Positions 35,612 through 45,011 of a stretch of DNA of 64,000 nt are shown here, piece after piece. The stretch is from Brucella tritici. Its GTDB lineage: Bacteria; Pseudomonadota; Alphaproteobacteria; Rhizobiales; Rhizobiaceae. The stretch is from the NCBI RefSeq assembly GCF_008932295.1, contig NZ_WBWA01000007.1, forward strand, positions 1-64,000. The letters run 5' to 3'. The translations under genes and the position numbers were made by a program. Every line of letters starts with the position of its first letter. Positions within the stretch are counted from its first letter, which is position 1. Below the pieces are notes generated by a model. That model did not search any database. It worked only from the letters and a program-made list of their open reading frames with translations, and was not told where the DNA came from.

Positions 35612-36966
35612 GCGTGTTGCGCCTGTCTGTCGCCGCGCAATGCCGCGGCAAGGTCGTTATAGGGATCGTCCGATAGGCCGGTTTCCGGCGATTGCTGCAA
35701 GGCGTCGTAAATGCGCGGCACGAGATCGACCGCCTGATCCAGAAGCCCGTCATGGCCTTTCTGGTACGCCCCGATGGCCCGCAGGTCGCGCGTTTCCTCG
35801 AAACGGGCAACCATGCCCCGCAATTGGCTGACCAGCTTGCGTTGTTCCGGCGTCCAGTTGTGTTTCGCAAGGCGCGAAACCGAGCCGGGAATATCGACCG
35901 CCGGAAAGCGCCCCTGTGCTGCAATCGCGCGGTCGAGCACGATGTGGCCGTCCAGCGTGCCGCGGATCGTGTCGGAAACCGGATCATTGTGATCGTCGCC
36001 ATCCACCAGCACCGAATAAATGCCGGTGATGCTGCCGCCTGCTTCCGTAATACCGGGTCCGGCACGCTCCAATAGGCGCGGCAACTGGCTGAAGACGCTT
36101 GGCGGATAGCCGCGCGAAACCGGCGGCTCCTCGGCGGCAATCCCCACTTCGCGCGCGGCATGGGCAAAGCGCGTGACGGAATCGACGATCAGCAGGACAT
36201 TCTGGCCGAGATCACGGAAATATTCGGCAATGGCCGTTGCGGTATTGGGTGCGAGGCGGCGCATCATCGGGCTTTCATCGCCCGTTGCAACCACGGTTAT
36301 GGTCTTGTCGAGATGCCCCGCCATGGTCTCTTCCAGCATCTCGCGCACTTCGCGTCCGCGCTCGCCAGTCAAAGCCAGCACCACCGTGTCGAAATCTGCC
36401 GCGCGTGTCATCATGGCAAGAAGGGTCGATTTACCGACGCCCGATCCTGCAAAGATGCCGATACGCTGGCCAAAGCAAAGCGGCGTGAAAATATCGATGA
36501 TATTGACGCCTGTACGCAAGCCACGATCCACCCGCCCGCGGCGCAAGGCAGCCGGTGCAAGGCTCTCGGATGCCATTGGCCGGGTGCCGGGCTGCAATGC
36601 GCCCTTTCCGTCAACTGCCTGCCCAAGCGCATTGATGACACGCCCGCGCCATTCCGGTGCCGGGCGAATACGCAGCGGCCCTTCCTCGAAAACCGCAGCG
36701 CCAAGCGAGGGAATGATGCGGTCATCGAAGGGCTTCACCAGCACCTGCGTGTCAGCCACCCGGATGATTTCGGCAAGGCTCTGGCCGCCTTGCGCGTGGA
36801 TCGCCACTGCATCGCCCAAACGCGCATCGCGCGAAAGCCCGCGCACGGCAATCGCCGAACGCGACACGTCGCTCACCGTTCCGCCGATACCGGTCAACGG
36901 CTTTGGCGCCACCGATTGCTGACGGGCAAAAGCGGCCAGACGGGAGAGCGGCAGATCAGGCGTCAT
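35608..36966 (-). CDS. fliI: flagellum-specific ATP synthase FliI
   Basis: A 452-residue F1-beta-like ATPase with Walker A GIFAGSGVGKST at about residues 165-176. The family blocks GERGREVREMLE, NVLLIVDSVTRFAHAAREVGIAAEEPPVSRGYPPSVFSQLPRLLERAG and GHIVLDRAIAAQGRFPAVDIPGSVSRL are all present. It powers initial unfolding of flagellar export substrates. It overlaps flgF by 4 bp and the downstream membrane protein gene by 4 bp. Confidence 0.96.
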   Translation of the reverse strand: MTPDLPLSRLAAFARQQSVAPKPLTGIGGTVSDVSRSAIAVRGLSRDARLGDAVAIHAQGGQSLAEIIRVADTQVLVKPFDDRIIPSLGAAVFEEGPLRIRPAPEWRGRVINALGQAVDGKGALQPGTRPMASESLAPAALRRGRVDRGLRTGVNIIDIFTPLCFGQRIGIFAGSGVGKSTLLAMMTRAADFDTVVLALTGERGREVREMLEETMAGHLDKTITVVATGDESPMMRRLAPNTATAIAEYFRDLGQNVLLIVDSVTRFAHAAREVGIAAEEPPVSRGYPPSVFSQLPRLLERAGPGITEAGGSITGIYSVLVDGDDHNDPVSDTIRGTLDGHIVLDRAIAAQGRFPAVDIPGSVSRLAKHNWTPEQRKLVSQLRGMVARFEETRDLRAIGAYQKGHDGLLDQAVDLVPRIYDALQQSPETGLSDDPYNDLAAALRGDRQAQHA

Positions 36967-37694
36967 CCGTTTCTGGAGCCCAGGGTCTTGATGGCTTCAG
37001 AGACGGTGCTTTCCTGCTGCGACAAGAGATTGTTGACCTGCTCGAAGGCGCGGCTCACACTGATGAGGCGGGTCATCTCCGTCATGGCATCAACATTCGA
37101 TCCCTCGATCATGCCCTGTACGACGCCAACGCTGTTGTCGTCAGCCACCGGCTGCGCAGGCTTGTTCGGGATAACGCCGGATGTGCCTGCATAGGTCAGG
37201 TCCGCATCCGCCGGAATGGTGTAAAGACCGATGGCGCCAATCTGCGCGCCGTTCTGATAGATCGCGCCATCGCTCGAAATCTTCGGCGCGCCGCCACCTG
37301 GATTGAGCACGATGGGCGCACCGCCGACATCGAGAACCGGATGGCCCGTGATGGAAACGAGATCACCTGTCGGCAGCATGTTCATGCGCCCGTCGCGGGT
37401 GTAAATCTGTCCCTGCGGCGTCGAGACCGACATCCAGACATCGCCCTTGACAGCAACATCCAGCGGATTGTCGGTCTTGATCATAGGGCCTGCTTCGGTA
37501 CGGATGAAGCTCTTGCCCGCTGTGGCAAAACTCACATCGTCGCTGGCCTTGTTTGAAACGATGGTATCGAACTTGGTGCCTTCTCCACGGAAGCCGACGG
37601 TTGAGACATTGGCGACGTTATGAGCGATGGCATCCATCCGCCGTTCCAGCGTGATGAGCGACGAAAGCCCGACATAGATCGAATTGCTTTGCAT
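36963..37694 (-). CDS. flgF: flagellar proximal rod protein FlgF
   Basis: A 243-residue rod protein with SIYVGLSSLITLERRMDAIAHNVANVSTVGFRGEG at the N-terminus and GMIEGSNVDAMTEMTRLISVSRAFEQVNNLLSQQ at the C-terminus. It follows the DUF1217 gene by 3 bp and overlaps fliI. Confidence 0.95.
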   Translation of the reverse strand: MQSNSIYVGLSSLITLERRMDAIAHNVANVSTVGFRGEGTKFDTIVSNKASDDVSFATAGKSFIRTEAGPMIKTDNPLDVAVKGDVWMSVSTPQGQIYTRDGRMNMLPTGDLVSITGHPVLDVGGAPIVLNPGGGAPKISSDGAIYQNGAQIGAIGLYTIPADADLTYAGTSGVIPNKPAQPVADDNSVGVVQGMIEGSNVDAMTEMTRLISVSRAFEQVNNLLSQQESTVSEAIKTLGSRNG

Positions 37695-37697
37695 TGC

Positions 37698-38492
37698 CTA
37701 ACGCCCGCCCGGCTTGAAATTCTGCAAGGTGCTGAGAATATCCATCGAGATGCCGACGGACGAGGTTCCGCCCAGAAGCAGGGACGCAATTGACGCCGGG
37801 CTGCTCGCCGTTGGATTGTTCATCTCATACATGGCGGTAAAGCGCGAAATGAGCTTCGACACGTAATCGGGATCAGACATCTTGGTGAAGTCGATCTTGT
37901 CCTCGATCATCTTCGCCTGCTTGTCGATATCGGCATTGGATATACTGGATGGCCAGCCGAAGGTCGTCTGGATCATCGACACCAGCGCCTTGTCGCCAAG
38001 GATTTCGTAGGCATTGGTGATAGTCGGCGCCTTGCGCGCAAAATAAAGCGCCAGCCGCACACCTTCATTCTGGCTTCCGGCTTCCGTTTCCAGCGTCTGA
38101 CGAAGATATTTGTCCACGACGCCTTGTTGGGCCGCCGTGCTCTCGGTCGCCTCCGCGCCCTTGCCAGCGAAATCGAAGACGGTCGCAAATTCCTTGTAGC
38201 GCTTGTCGGTCAGCTTGTTCGCCATGGCATCGTCGCTTGTGATGCCTTCGGTCAAAATCTTGCGGACAAACGCCTTGGCGAAGGCCATGTCTTCCAGGCC
38301 AAACGCCTTCATTGCGTAATTATAAAGGCGGCTATCGGCCATGAAATCATCGATGGATTTCACCTTGCCGATATTCTCCTTGTAGTAGGCGGTTTCCCGC
38401 TCCACCAATGGTTCCTTCGAAACACGCTGCAACGACCGCGTCATATCCGCCGCGATCAGGCGATAACTCGTCATCGTATCGACCATGCGCAT
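37698..38492 (-). CDS. DUF1217 family flagellar protein
   Basis: A 264-residue helical protein starting [25 protein letters not shown], with repeated segments of the type [26 protein letters not shown] and [27 protein letters not shown]. DUF1217 proteins are found only in alphaproteobacterial flagellar clusters next to flgF; the role is not established. The ATG at 38492 follows GGAAGGGGG, better than an in-frame start at 38531. It is divergent from motA. Confidence 0.8.
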   Translation of the reverse strand: MRMVDTMTSYRLIAADMTRSLQRVSKEPLVERETAYYKENIGKVKSIDDFMADSRLYNYAMKAFGLEDMAFAKAFVRKILTEGITSDDAMANKLTDKRYKEFATVFDFAGKGAEATESTAAQQGVVDKYLRQTLETEAGSQNEGVRLALYFARKAPTITNAYEILGDKALVSMIQTTFGWPSSISNADIDKQAKMIEDKIDFTKMSDPDYVSKLISRFTAMYEMNNPTASSPASIASLLLGGTSSVGISMDILSTLQNFKPGGR

Positions 38493-38633
38493 GACCCCCT
38501 TCCGGTATTTCGATCCTTTATGAAAGACCAAGCTTGTCCGAAGCTGATTTTATTTGCGCGCTACAGACAAGGTTCGCGCAAGCCGCGGCACTTAGGTTCC
38601 AGACAAACAGAATGTACGCGGGAGTCTCGAGCA

Positions 38634-39506
38634 TTGGGCATTATAGTCGGTCTTGTCATCACACTGGGCTGTATGCTGGGCGGCTTTATCGCCATGGGCG
38701 GACATGTCAGCGTGCTCATCCAGCCCTGGGAATTCGTCATCATTCTGGGTGCCGCACTCGGGACCTTCTTCATCGCCAACCCTTTCTCGCTCGTGAAAGA
38801 CACCGGCCGCGCCTGCATGGAAGCATTCAGCAACGCGGTTCCCAAGCAGCGTGACTATCTCGATGTTCTGGGCGTGCTCTACAGCCTGATGCGCGAGCTG
38901 CGCGCCAAATCGCGCAACGAAGTGGAAGTGCACATCGACAATCCGAAGGAATCGTCGATCTTTCAGGCCTATCCGAGCGTATTGAAGAAAGAGGACCTCA
39001 CCAATTTCATCTGCGATTATTGCCGTCTCATCATCGTCGGCAATGTGCGCTCGCACGAAATCGAGGCGCTGATGGATGAGGAAATCCACACCATCGCCCG
39101 CGACAAGCTCAAGCCCTACCACGCAATGGTCAGCATTTCCGAAGCCCTGCCCGCACTCGGCATCGTTGCCGCCGTGCTGGGCGTCATCAAGGCCATGGGC
39201 GCACTCGACCAGTCGCCGGAAGTGTTGGGCCACCTGATCGGCGCCGCCCTTGTCGGCACCTTTGCCGGTATCTTCTTCTCTTATGGCGTTGTCGGCCCGA
39301 TCGCAGCCAAGATCAAATCGACCCGCGAAAAGAACAATCGCCTCTACATCGTCGTGAAGCAGACGCTCCTCGCCTATATGAACGGTTCCCTGCCGCAGAT
39401 CGCCGTGGAATATGGCCGCAAGACCATCTCGGCCTATGATCGCCCGACCATCGATGTGGTCGAGCAGGAAACCATGGCGAGCGCGCCGACCCAGCAGGCA
39501 GCGTAA
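38634..39506 (+). CDS. motA: flagellar stator protein MotA (TTG start)
   Basis: A 290-residue stator subunit with four transmembrane helices. It begins [43 protein letters not shown] and contains [56 protein letters not shown]. The protein family starts exactly at this point, and the only suitable codon is TTG at 38634, preceded by GGGAG. Longer upstream frames run through the promoter region. It forms the proton channel with MotB and heads the plus-strand motA-fliM-fliN-fliG-flhB operon. Confidence 0.93.
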   Translation: MGIIVGLVITLGCMLGGFIAMGGHVSVLIQPWEFVIILGAALGTFFIANPFSLVKDTGRACMEAFSNAVPKQRDYLDVLGVLYSLMRELRAKSRNEVEVHIDNPKESSIFQAYPSVLKKEDLTNFICDYCRLIIVGNVRSHEIEALMDEEIHTIARDKLKPYHAMVSISEALPALGIVAAVLGVIKAMGALDQSPEVLGHLIGAALVGTFAGIFFSYGVVGPIAAKIKSTREKNNRLYIVVKQTLLAYMNGSLPQIAVEYGRKTISAYDRPTIDVVEQETMASAPTQQAA

Positions 39507-39507
39507 G

Positions 39508-40482
39508 ATGACCACCCCCGAAACTGCCACATTGGGGCAAAACCGCAAAAATGATGTTCTGGCCGAGAACCTGCTGCGGGCAGCGGGCCTTTCAGGCGAC
39601 GACCTGAAATCGCTTGCCCATGTGTTCAAGGATGCCTCGACCCATTTCTGTGACCGGCTGAAACATGGCTGCGCTGCCGCATTCGACGTTGAAGCAGGTC
39701 AGGTGGAAAGCACCGACGATGCTGCCTTTGCCGACATTCTCGACAAGGCCGCGATCATCGCACCTCTGAAGGCTGAGCGTTGGGGCAGCACACTTTATCT
39801 CACCGCCGATGCGACGCTCGTTTTTTCCGTGATCGAAGCCATGTATGGCGCCCAAGGTAATATGGGCAATGTCGGCTCTGTCGATGAGGACCGTCCTTTC
39901 GGCATGCTGGAACAAAAGATTTCCGCCCTTCTTGCCGGTCATCTCGCCAGTTCGCTCGATCAGGTCTTTGCCGGAAGCGGACAGGCGAGCAGGCAGGCGC
40001 TTTTTGCCGCCGGTGAATGCACCGACACAGCCGAATTCGACCGTGGGAATTTCGAGCGCTCGCGCCTTTTCGCCTGCCGCATCGATGTTACGGCCGCGGG
40101 CAAAACCGGGCAGGTTCATCTGCTGCTGCCGCGCAGCACGCACAAGCCGATGCAGGATGCCGTGGCAGCCTTTTTGCGCCGTCCGATGAACCAGACCGAT
40201 CCGAGCTGGGCGAAGAAGATGCGGCAGGAAGTCAGCCGTGCGCGCATCGAACTCGAAGCTTTCATCCAGCAGGGATCGATGACGCTGGACGCGTTGTCGA
40301 TGCTCGAAATCGGTCAGGTTCTGAAATTGCCCGCCGATGCCATGGAACAGGTACGCCTGCGCGCCGGCGATCAGCAGCTTTTCAAGTGCACGCTTGGCAA
40401 ATCGGGCATTCATTTCACAGTCAAGGTCGGCGACCCGGTCAATCAGGAAGAGGATTTCATCGATGAGCTTGTTGCTGGCTAA
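39508..40482 (+). CDS. fliM: flagellar motor switch protein FliM
   Basis: A 324-residue divergent FliM of the rhizobial type. The middle CheC-like domain runs from about residue 50 to 230, and the C-terminal SpoA domain includes SMTLDALSMLEIGQVLKLPADAMEQVRLRAGDQQLFKCTLGK. The N-terminal CheY-binding peptide of enteric FliM (LSQxEIDALL) is not obvious. It starts one base after the motA stop, and its last 20 bp overlap the next gene. Confidence 0.85.
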   Translation: MTTPETATLGQNRKNDVLAENLLRAAGLSGDDLKSLAHVFKDASTHFCDRLKHGCAAAFDVEAGQVESTDDAAFADILDKAAIIAPLKAERWGSTLYLTADATLVFSVIEAMYGAQGNMGNVGSVDEDRPFGMLEQKISALLAGHLASSLDQVFAGSGQASRQALFAAGECTDTAEFDRGNFERSRLFACRIDVTAAGKTGQVHLLLPRSTHKPMQDAVAAFLRRPMNQTDPSWAKKMRQEVSRARIELEAFIQQGSMTLDALSMLEIGQVLKLPADAMEQVRLRAGDQQLFKCTLGKSGIHFTVKVGDPVNQEEDFIDELVAG

Positions 40483-40936
40483 CGTGCTTTCCACATTGAT
40501 GGCTCTTGCCTCGCTTGCCGCGCTCATCGTGGTTGGCCGCAAGGCCAACGAGACGATCAAGCTTGGCAAGGTGCTGGCGCTGCGCGTTGCAGCCGCCTCC
40601 AACGGTTTGGAGCGCGCCGTCAAGGCAATCCAGAGCGAACGCACCGAGCTTGGCACTGCTTTGGCGGACGAAAACAACAAGCTTGAAGCCCGTCTTGCCG
40701 AAACGCAGCGCGTGCGCCGCGAAATGGAAGAGGCCATCGAAGAACTGAACAGGCTGCGCAAGGCGCTGACCCGCGATATCCGCCATGCGCGCAACGTCGC
40801 CGACAGCACGCCACGAGTACAAGAAAAAATCGCGACCGCCACCGAACAATCGCTCCCGAAGGAAAAGAACGCGCTGCCGGTTTTCGTGCGTCGCGCGGTT
40901 CGTAAAGCTACCGTCGAACTTGCGGGGCAGGCATGA
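40463..40936 (+). CDS. membrane-anchored coiled-coil protein between fliM and fliN
   Basis: A 157-residue protein with an N-terminal transmembrane helix ([21 protein letters not shown]) and a long coiled coil ([54 protein letters not shown]). It is conserved at this place in rhizobial flagellar clusters (I believe as DUF6468), but its function is not known to me. The ATG overlaps the fliM end by 20 bp and has AGGAAGAGG upstream. Its stop overlaps the fliN start, so it is translationally coupled within the switch-complex genes. Confidence 0.7.
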   Translation: MSLLLANVLSTLMALASLAALIVVGRKANETIKLGKVLALRVAAASNGLERAVKAIQSERTELGTALADENNKLEARLAETQRVRREMEEAIEELNRLRKALTRDIRHARNVADSTPRVQEKIATATEQSLPKEKNALPVFVRRAVRKATVELAGQA

Positions 40937-41280
40937 GCGCTGACAACAAGGACAAGAACATGCAGCAGGAACTGGACGAAGCCATTGAGGAACTGCGCGA
41001 AGAAAAGCCGCGCAACACGCAGAAGGGTCCATCCAAGCCAAATCTCGAACTCATCATGGGCATTCCCGTGGATGTTCAGGTTGTTCTTGGCGGCACGACC
41101 ATGCCGGTTGCCAATCTGATGAAGCTCGGTCGCGGTGCCGTTATCACCCTCGACAAGCAGATCGGTGATCCGGTCGATATCGTGGTCAATGGCCGCGTCA
41201 TCGCCCGTGGCGAAGTTATCGTCCTTGAAGACGATTCCTCGCGTTTCGGTGTCAGCCTCACCGAAATCATCGGCAAGTAA
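40933..41280 (+). CDS. fliN: flagellar motor switch protein FliN
   Basis: A 115-residue FliN. A variable charged N-terminus is followed by the C-terminal SpoA domain ([76 protein letters not shown]). It forms the C-ring base with FliM and binds the FliH-FliI complex. Confidence 0.95.
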   Translation: MSADNKDKNMQQELDEAIEELREEKPRNTQKGPSKPNLELIMGIPVDVQVVLGGTTMPVANLMKLGRGAVITLDKQIGDPVDIVVNGRVIARGEVIVLEDDSSRFGVSLTEIIGK

Positions 41281-41291
41281 CGGACGTGACC

Positions 41292-42347
41292 ATGGCCGAC
41301 CATGAACAGCAAGCCCTCGCGGAAGATATTGAAGGTAGCGCTACCGGCCTCGTCGATACGCTGACCGGCCCGCAAAAGGCTGCGGCGATCCTCGTTGCAA
41401 TCGGACGGCCTGCCGCTGCCCGTCTTCTGAAGCATTTCAATGCCGAGGACCTGCGCAAGCTTGCCGGTCATGCCCGCACGCTGGAACCGATTTCACCGCT
41501 TGATTTCGAACAGCTCGTCAAGCAGTTCGAGGATTCCTTTGCCGAAGGCGCGCCGGTTTCAGAAGCCGCCCAGCGCTTTGAAGGCCTGTTGCGCGAAGCA
41601 CTGCCGCAGGAAGAAGTCGATGCGGTTCTCGAAGACCGCGTGCAGCCACAGCTCGTTCAGGAATCGGTCTGGGTGCAGCTTGGACGCCTGCCAGTAGAAA
41701 GCCTGCAAGCATATCTGACGGATCAGCATCCGCAGATCATCGCCTATATCGTGTCGAAGCTGCCTTCCGACCTTGCAGCCCGGCTGTTCGTCGTCCTGCC
41801 GCCGCAACTGCGCAATGCCGTCGTGCAGCGCTCACTCCATATTGGCAACGTGGCGCCAGCGGCTGCGGAACTTCTCGAAGACGTGCTGCGGCGCGATCTT
41901 CTTGGCCGCAGCGATTCCGGACCGGTCAAGGCTCATCACGGCCAGATCGCCAACATCTTCAACCAGCTCGACAGAAGCGAGATGGAAGAACTGATGGCGA
42001 GCCTCGAAGACCTCAACCGTGACGATCTCAACCGCATCAAGGCCAAGCTCTTCACCTTTGAAGACATCGAGCGCCTGTCGCAGCGCGCGCGCCTGCTGCT
42101 CTTCGATGAAGTGCAGACGGAACAGATCGCCACCGCGTTGCGCGGAGCCGATGCAAGACTTCAGGAACTTGTTCTCTCGTCGCTCTCGACCCGTGGCCGC
42201 CGCATGGTGGAAACCGAGCTTGGCGCCGAGCAGGGCAACATAACCGCGCAGAACATTGCCGATGCGCGCCGCACGATAGCCCGTATCGCCATCGATCTTT
42301 CCGAACGCGGCATCATCACCCTCGACGCTGGCGAAGCTTCGTCCTGA
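41292..42347 (+). CDS. fliG: flagellar motor switch protein FliG
   Basis: A 351-residue FliG with the N-terminal FliF-binding domain (LTGPQKAAAILVAIGRPAAARLLKHF) and the EHPQ-like DQHPQIIAYIVSKLPSDLAARLF motif in the middle domain. The C-terminal torque domain (MEELMASLEDLNRDDLNRIKAKLFTFEDIERLSQRARLLLFDEVQTEQIATALRGAD) carries charged residues that meet MotA. The ATG at 41292 is preferred; a GTG at 41286 adds two residues. Confidence 0.95.
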   Translation: MADHEQQALAEDIEGSATGLVDTLTGPQKAAAILVAIGRPAAARLLKHFNAEDLRKLAGHARTLEPISPLDFEQLVKQFEDSFAEGAPVSEAAQRFEGLLREALPQEEVDAVLEDRVQPQLVQESVWVQLGRLPVESLQAYLTDQHPQIIAYIVSKLPSDLAARLFVVLPPQLRNAVVQRSLHIGNVAPAAAELLEDVLRRDLLGRSDSGPVKAHHGQIANIFNQLDRSEMEELMASLEDLNRDDLNRIKAKLFTFEDIERLSQRARLLLFDEVQTEQIATALRGADARLQELVLSSLSTRGRRMVETELGAEQGNITAQNIADARRTIARIAIDLSERGIITLDAGEASS

Positions 42348-42359
42348 TTGCGGTGACCC

Positions 42360-43430
42360 ATGGCAGATGATGCTGACAAGGAAAGCAAAACAGAAGAAGC
42401 CACCGAGCAGAAGATCCGCGACGCCTTGGAAAAGGGCAATATGCCCTTCTCCCGCGAAACGCCGATCCTCGCCGGTATTGCTTCCTTTCTGATTATCGCA
42501 GTCTTTGTCGCTGGACCTGCCACCACGAAGCTGGCTGTCTTCCTGCGCGAGCTGATCGACCGTCCCGAAGACTGGCTCCTCAACAGCGCGGAAGATGCAA
42601 GCCGCCTGTTTGGCGTGCTGGCGCTGGCAGTCGGTGCAGCCTTGGTGCCGGTGTTCATCATCATCCCGCTTGCCGGTATTGCAGCCTCCGCATTCCAGAA
42701 TGCGCCGCGTTTCGTTGGCGAACGCATCCGCCCGCAGGCGTCCCGCATATCTCCGCTCAAGGGCTGGCAGCGGATTTTCGGGCGCGCCGGTCAGGTCGAG
42801 TTTCTCAAATCTCTCGCCAAATTTCTGGCTGCGAGCGTCATCGTGTTTATTGTTTTCTTCAACGGCAACAGTCTTTTCACCGACGCGGTCGCTTCCGATC
42901 CAAGTGCCTTGCCGGAATTTCTGCGTGAGAACATGGTGCGCCTGCTCGTCGCCAATGTTCTGGCCATTACCGCAATTGCGGCTTTCGATCTTGCATGGTC
43001 GCGCATTCACTGGCGGCAGGAACTGCGCATGACGCGACAGGAAGTGAAAGACGAACTGAAGCAGTCGGAAGGCGACCCGCTGGTCAAATCGCGTTTGCGT
43101 TCGCTTGGCCGCGACCGTGCGCGCCGCCGCATGATCAACACCGTTCCGACGGCAACGCTGATCGTCGCAAATCCGACTCATTTTTCCGTAGCACTGCGTT
43201 ACAAGCCCGATCAGGATGCCGCTCCGATTGTCGTCGCAAAAGGACAGGATCTCATAGCATTGAAGATCAGAGAAATAGCAGCACAGCACTCCATCCCGAT
43301 CTTCGAGGACGTTCCGCTGGCGCGCGCGCTCTATAAACAGGTCAATGTCGACCAGATGATCGCGCCGGAATTCTACAAGGCGGTGGCCGAGCTTATCCGG
43401 GTCATCAATACGCGGCATGCGATACATTGA
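42360..43430 (+). CDS. flhB: flagellar export gate and specificity switch protein FlhB
   Basis: A 356-residue FlhB with four transmembrane helices in the first 220 residues. The cytoplasmic domain contains the autocleavage motif NPTH (N271-P272-T273-H274, within LIVANPTHFSVALRYK). Cleavage there and contact with FliK switch export from hook to filament proteins. The N-terminus DKESKTEEATEQKIRDALEKGNMPFSRE is characteristic. The stop overlaps the region leading to the next gene. Confidence 0.96.
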   Translation: MADDADKESKTEEATEQKIRDALEKGNMPFSRETPILAGIASFLIIAVFVAGPATTKLAVFLRELIDRPEDWLLNSAEDASRLFGVLALAVGAALVPVFIIIPLAGIAASAFQNAPRFVGERIRPQASRISPLKGWQRIFGRAGQVEFLKSLAKFLAASVIVFIVFFNGNSLFTDAVASDPSALPEFLRENMVRLLVANVLAITAIAAFDLAWSRIHWRQELRMTRQEVKDELKQSEGDPLVKSRLRSLGRDRARRRMINTVPTATLIVANPTHFSVALRYKPDQDAAPIVVAKGQDLIALKIREIAAQHSIPIFEDVPLARALYKQVNVDQMIAPEFYKAVAELIRVINTRHAIH

Positions 43431-43498
43431 TGGATGGCCATGATATTTATATATTTCAGAACAGTGACAGCCTGTTCCCCCAGATCGGCGGTGAGACC

Positions 43499-43927
43499 AT
43501 GAAGAGCCTGCAATTCTCGAACGAACGCGAGGCGATCATTGCCCGGAACCTGTGCGAGGTCGCAACCGATCTTCGTCTGGTCGATCCAGCGGATTACATT
43601 GCCTTCATACGCTGCGAGCTTTTCGCCAATATTGCCGATATCGTCAGTTCGGCGACTGAGCTTTATTTCTTCCCCGGCACGCTGGAACTCGGCCATGGCG
43701 GCGAATATCTCTGCGACTGGCAGTCAGCACCCGCCATCGTGCTCGACATGGAGTTTCGCAATCAGGGCGTCTATGCCTATTTCCGCCTGACGCTGACCGA
43801 CAAGACTGCCGGTGTGGAGCTGAACCATATCGCGTTTGAGGACGCGGACGAAGATCCTGCGAAGAATACGGCGAGGCTCGCCAATGCTTTCGACGCCGCA
43901 CGCCTGCCGCTTCGAAAGCGGGCTTGA
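43499..43927 (+). CDS. conserved hypothetical protein at the end of the motA-flhB operon
   Basis: A 142-residue soluble protein (MKSLQFSNEREAIIARNLCEVATDLRLVDPADYIAFIRCELFANIADIVSSATELYF at the start). I recognise no named domain. It has a tidy alpha/beta pattern and belongs to a group found with rhizobial flagellar genes. An in-frame ATG at 43430 touching the flhB stop would add 23 residues, but that stretch is AT-rich and non-coding in character, whereas 43499 has GGCGGTGAG upstream. A strong hairpin follows the stop. Confidence 0.6.
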   Translation: MKSLQFSNEREAIIARNLCEVATDLRLVDPADYIAFIRCELFANIADIVSSATELYFFPGTLELGHGGEYLCDWQSAPAIVLDMEFRNQGVYAYFRLTLTDKTAGVELNHIAFEDADEDPAKNTARLANAFDAARLPLRKRA

Positions 43928-43932
43928 ACAAA

Positions 43933-43961
43933 AACACCGGATGCATGAAGCACCCGGTGTT
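43933..43961. terminator. bidirectional terminator between the flhB operon and vjbR
   Basis: The arms AACACCGG (43933-43940) and CCGGTGTT (43954-43961) form a perfect 8-bp stem. On the minus strand it is followed by TTTTTGTT, an excellent U-run for vjbR; on the plus strand GCTTTCAT follows. It separates two converging units. Confidence 0.75.
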
Positions 43962-43987
43962 GCTTTCATCTCATATCGCTGTCGCAA

Positions 43988-44770
43988 CTACACCAGATGG
44001 TGAACCTCCGGCATTTCGATAATGCCGAGCGACAGCGCCGTTGCCACCGCCGAAGTACGGTTGGAACAATTGAGCTTGATCTTCGCGTTCTGGAGATAGG
44101 TCACGACGGTCCAGCGCGCGATGCTAAGAATTTCCGCGATCTCTCCATCCGTCTTGCCACTTGCAGCCCAGCGCAGGCAATCAACCTCACGCGGGGTCAG
44201 AAGGCTTGCAACCGTCGCGACATCCTTGCAGCCACACAAGGCCGAATGAATGATCCCCGACAGGCTCAGCAGTCGCGGGCGAAGCTTGGCCACAAACTGT
44301 TCGCGATCCTCATCGGGGCTGATCTCGAAGCTGAACAGGGAACAGCCGACCGCACCTTTCTGGCTGCGGGCAGAAACCGCAATGAAAATATTGCCAAGCC
44401 CGTGCTTCTCCGCATCCTGCAGCAGTTCAGCAATAGACGGGCACTGATTGGCATCTTCCTGAAGATCACGCACGATGCCGCTCGCATCGTTTTGAAAATA
44501 AGGCGCGTCTTCCTGAAAGATCGGATCGATAACAAAATAGTTCCTGGCGGAATAACGCGCAGCCCAGTTGGTGGGTACTGTCATCACAACCGTAAGATCG
44601 GAGGAGTTGGTCTTTGCACAATCGCCCATACGTCCCCGATAGGTGTGCAGGATATGACGGCAGCCGATTTCGTCGCGAATTCGCGTCAAGAGAGCCAGCG
44701 TATCGCTTTGGAAGGCCGTTCCAAAGAAGGTCTTTTTGAAATTCGGAAAATGAATGAGATCGAGTGTCAT
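43988..44770 (-). CDS. vjbR: LuxR-family quorum-sensing regulator VjbR
   Basis: A 260-residue regulator. The N-terminal autoinducer-binding domain contains [16 protein letters not shown] and [20 protein letters not shown], and the C-terminal LuxR helix-turn-helix reads [61 protein letters not shown]. It closely matches Brucella VjbR, which responds to acyl-homoserine lactone and controls the virB secretion system, flagellar genes and exopolysaccharide in that genus. No luxI-type synthase lies in the window. The ATG at 44770 follows AAGGA and matches the 259-residue Brucella protein; an upstream ATG at 44800 is less likely. It sits directly beside the flagellar locus. Confidence 0.92.
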   Translation of the reverse strand: MTLDLIHFPNFKKTFFGTAFQSDTLALLTRIRDEIGCRHILHTYRGRMGDCAKTNSSDLTVVMTVPTNWAARYSARNYFVIDPIFQEDAPYFQNDASGIVRDLQEDANQCPSIAELLQDAEKHGLGNIFIAVSARSQKGAVGCSLFSFEISPDEDREQFVAKLRPRLLSLSGIIHSALCGCKDVATVASLLTPREVDCLRWAASGKTDGEIAEILSIARWTVVTYLQNAKIKLNCSNRTSAVATALSLGIIEMPEVHHLV

Positions 44771-45011
44771 TTCTATAATATCCTTGGTACTCAAGCTCAA
44801 TCGCTACCGGTTACTGTATTTGAAATATCAGCGAATCGCAGCCAAAGAGCTTTTCAATCATTTATAAGTGACATAAAAAATGGGGTCTCTGACAACCCGC
44901 AACTAATAGAGTGCAAACCATTACACACAAGAACAGTGCGTAAATTAAGACCCTCACGCGAAATTTATAGGCTGAGTGAAAAATAAACCTATCTGAAGCG
45001 ATTTTTAAAAA
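44771..45011. other. AT-rich intergenic region upstream of vjbR
   Basis: About 240 bp, clearly richer in A/T than the neighbouring genes and without a reading frame I can support. It should carry the vjbR promoter. A GATTTTTAAAAATC palindrome at 45000-45013 overlaps the end of the tetR gene and may help end that transcript. Confidence 0.5.

Noticed and set aside
38124-39506. A MotA with a 170-residue N-terminal extension
   Set aside because: The extension is antisense to the DUF1217 gene and covers the divergent promoter; the conserved MotA N-terminus starts at the TTG at 38634 with a good ribosome-binding site.
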